The translations under genes and the position numbers were made by a program. Shown in pieces: positions 58,131 through 58,626 of a stretch of DNA of 58,626 nucleotides. Origin of the DNA: CAZJHX01 sp964545715 (GTDB lineage Bacteria; Myxococcota_A; UBA9042; GCA-2863065). Location: NCBI GenBank assembly GCA_964545715.1, contig CAZJHX010000061.1, forward strand, positions 1-58,626. The letters are read 5' to 3'. Position 1 is the stretch's first letter; the number at the start of each line of letters is the position of its first letter. The notes beneath the pieces are model-generated. The model saw only the letters and a list, made by a program, of their open reading frames with translations, made no database searches and was not told the DNA's origin.

Positions 58131-58626
58131 CTACTCCATGTTGACCTGGACAGTGAACCCGTTGGGCGGCGACTGCGCGGGCGGCAGCGCGGCGATCACA
58201 CCGGCGGTGACGCCTCCGGCGACCACGACCCCGATAATGGTCCACACCCACCAGCGCTCGTACCATGCCGGCCCCGTGACGCCAGGCGGCGTGTAGGGAT
58301 CCTCCGCGATCTGACCAGGCACAGCGTGCCCAGGCGCTGAGACCGGCCGCGCCAGCACCGTAAACGGCGTGGACGGACGGACCATCGACCCGGCGTACGC
58401 CGGCGGCGCAGGCTGAGTCTTGGCGACAACCGGCTGCTGGTAGGGAAGCTGGCTGACTGTGGGCTGCGGCGCCTGGCGCGGGTTCTGATACGGCTGCTTC
58501 TGCTGACCGTACTGCGGCTGCTGACCGTACTGGTTGCGCTGGCCGTACTGCGGCTGCTGGCCGTACTGCGGCTGCTGGCCGTACTGGTTGCGCTGCCCGT
58601 ACTGCGGCTGCTGACCGTACTGCGGC
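58131..58626 (-). CDS. Membrane-anchored protein with QYGQ-rich region (partial)
   Basis: Partial; the N-terminus lies beyond the right edge. Visible part: about 14 copies of a short Pro-Gln-Tyr-Gly-Gln motif (58480-58626), a Gln/Pro-rich linker, then a single transmembrane helix near the C-terminus (WWVWTIIGVVVAGGVTAGVI), ending NGFTVQVNME. The layout resembles C-termini of myxobacterial PEGA-domain proteins (C-terminal 'WW.WT..GVVV' helix), but the PEGA part, if present, is outside the window. First gene of the envelope operon as seen here. Confidence 0.8.
   Translation of the reverse strand, partial: PQYGQQPQYGQRNQYGQQPQYGQQPQYGQRNQYGQQPQYGQQKQPYQNPRQAPQPTVSQLPYQQPVVAKTQPAPPAYAGSMVRPSTPFTVLARPVSAPGHAVPGQIAEDPYTPPGVTGPAWYERWWVWTIIGVVVAGGVTAGVIAALPPAQSPPNGFTVQVNME
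58480..58626 (-). repeat. Gln/Tyr-rich short tandem repeat
   Basis: Short in-frame units encode variations of QYGQQP and QYGQRN. In DNA the unit is 15-18 bases and repeats to the window edge. Low-complexity Gln/Tyr repeats can be flexible or phase-separating; slippage-prone. Confidence 0.75.

Overview
The window is a GC-rich bacterial scaffold. The C-terminus of the arginine-deiminase-like protein (Cys, then a hydrophobic stretch, then Lys/Arg-Arg) fits a MYXO-CTERM sorting signal. Together with the many secreted Cys-rich repeat proteins and lipoproteins, it points to Myxococcota or a close relative such as Bradymonadia or Polyangia. This is inferred from content, not from a search. Two runs of 10 N (11639-11648 and 52969-52978), each bordered by homopolymer-rich artefact, show a scaffolded draft or metagenome assembly. 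Both gaps fall inside genes.

Layout. (1) Positions 29900 down to 1, minus strand: a gigantic Cys-rich surface protein that runs off the left edge. Reading across the first gap it has about 9,900 residues without reaching its end. The same large module occurs twice: Cys-rich repeats, Cys/Asp 'NDCDG' motifs, Ig-like domains, cohesin-like, Ig-like domains, second cohesin-like, dockerin-like. The second half also carries glycan-binding folds: LamG-like, discoidin-like, SUEL/rhamnose-type lectin and C-type lectin. (2) 30366-34274: an assimilatory APS/PAPS reductase (cysH) behind a hairpin leader, a low-GC intergenic stretch with repeats, a protein with a His/Asp tail, a DUF2007-like protein and a lipoprotein. 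(3) 34427-39371: an extracytoplasmic arginine/agmatine deiminase-type enzyme on a long Cys-rich stalk with a MYXO-CTERM tail, overlapping a TetR regulator, then a tiny Cys-rich lipoprotein. (4) 39313-42867: a translationally coupled glycosyltransferase and polysaccharide deacetylase pair, then a MscS channel with a cyclic-nucleotide-binding domain. (5) 43023-46064: the conserved rpsB-tsf-pyrH-frr translation operon; S2 has an unusual Ala/Glu/Pro tail. (6) 46071-49217: an NlpC/P60-like secreted protein and two lipoproteins. (7) 58626 down to 49247, minus strand: an envelope operon with a QYGQ-rich membrane protein (partial), a kelch-repeat lipoprotein, a small secreted protein and a roughly 2,150-residue outer-membrane protein (DUF11, SdrD-like, OmpA-like and beta-barrel parts, broken by the second gap).

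Apart from the housekeeping operon and cysH, most of the window builds the cell surface. The most unusual item is the giant protein. It carries cohesin-like and dockerin-like modules in one chain next to several animal-type lectin folds, which suggests a self-associating, glycan-binding surface adhesin or scaffold. I saw no CRISPR array, tRNA, rRNA, transposase or phage gene.
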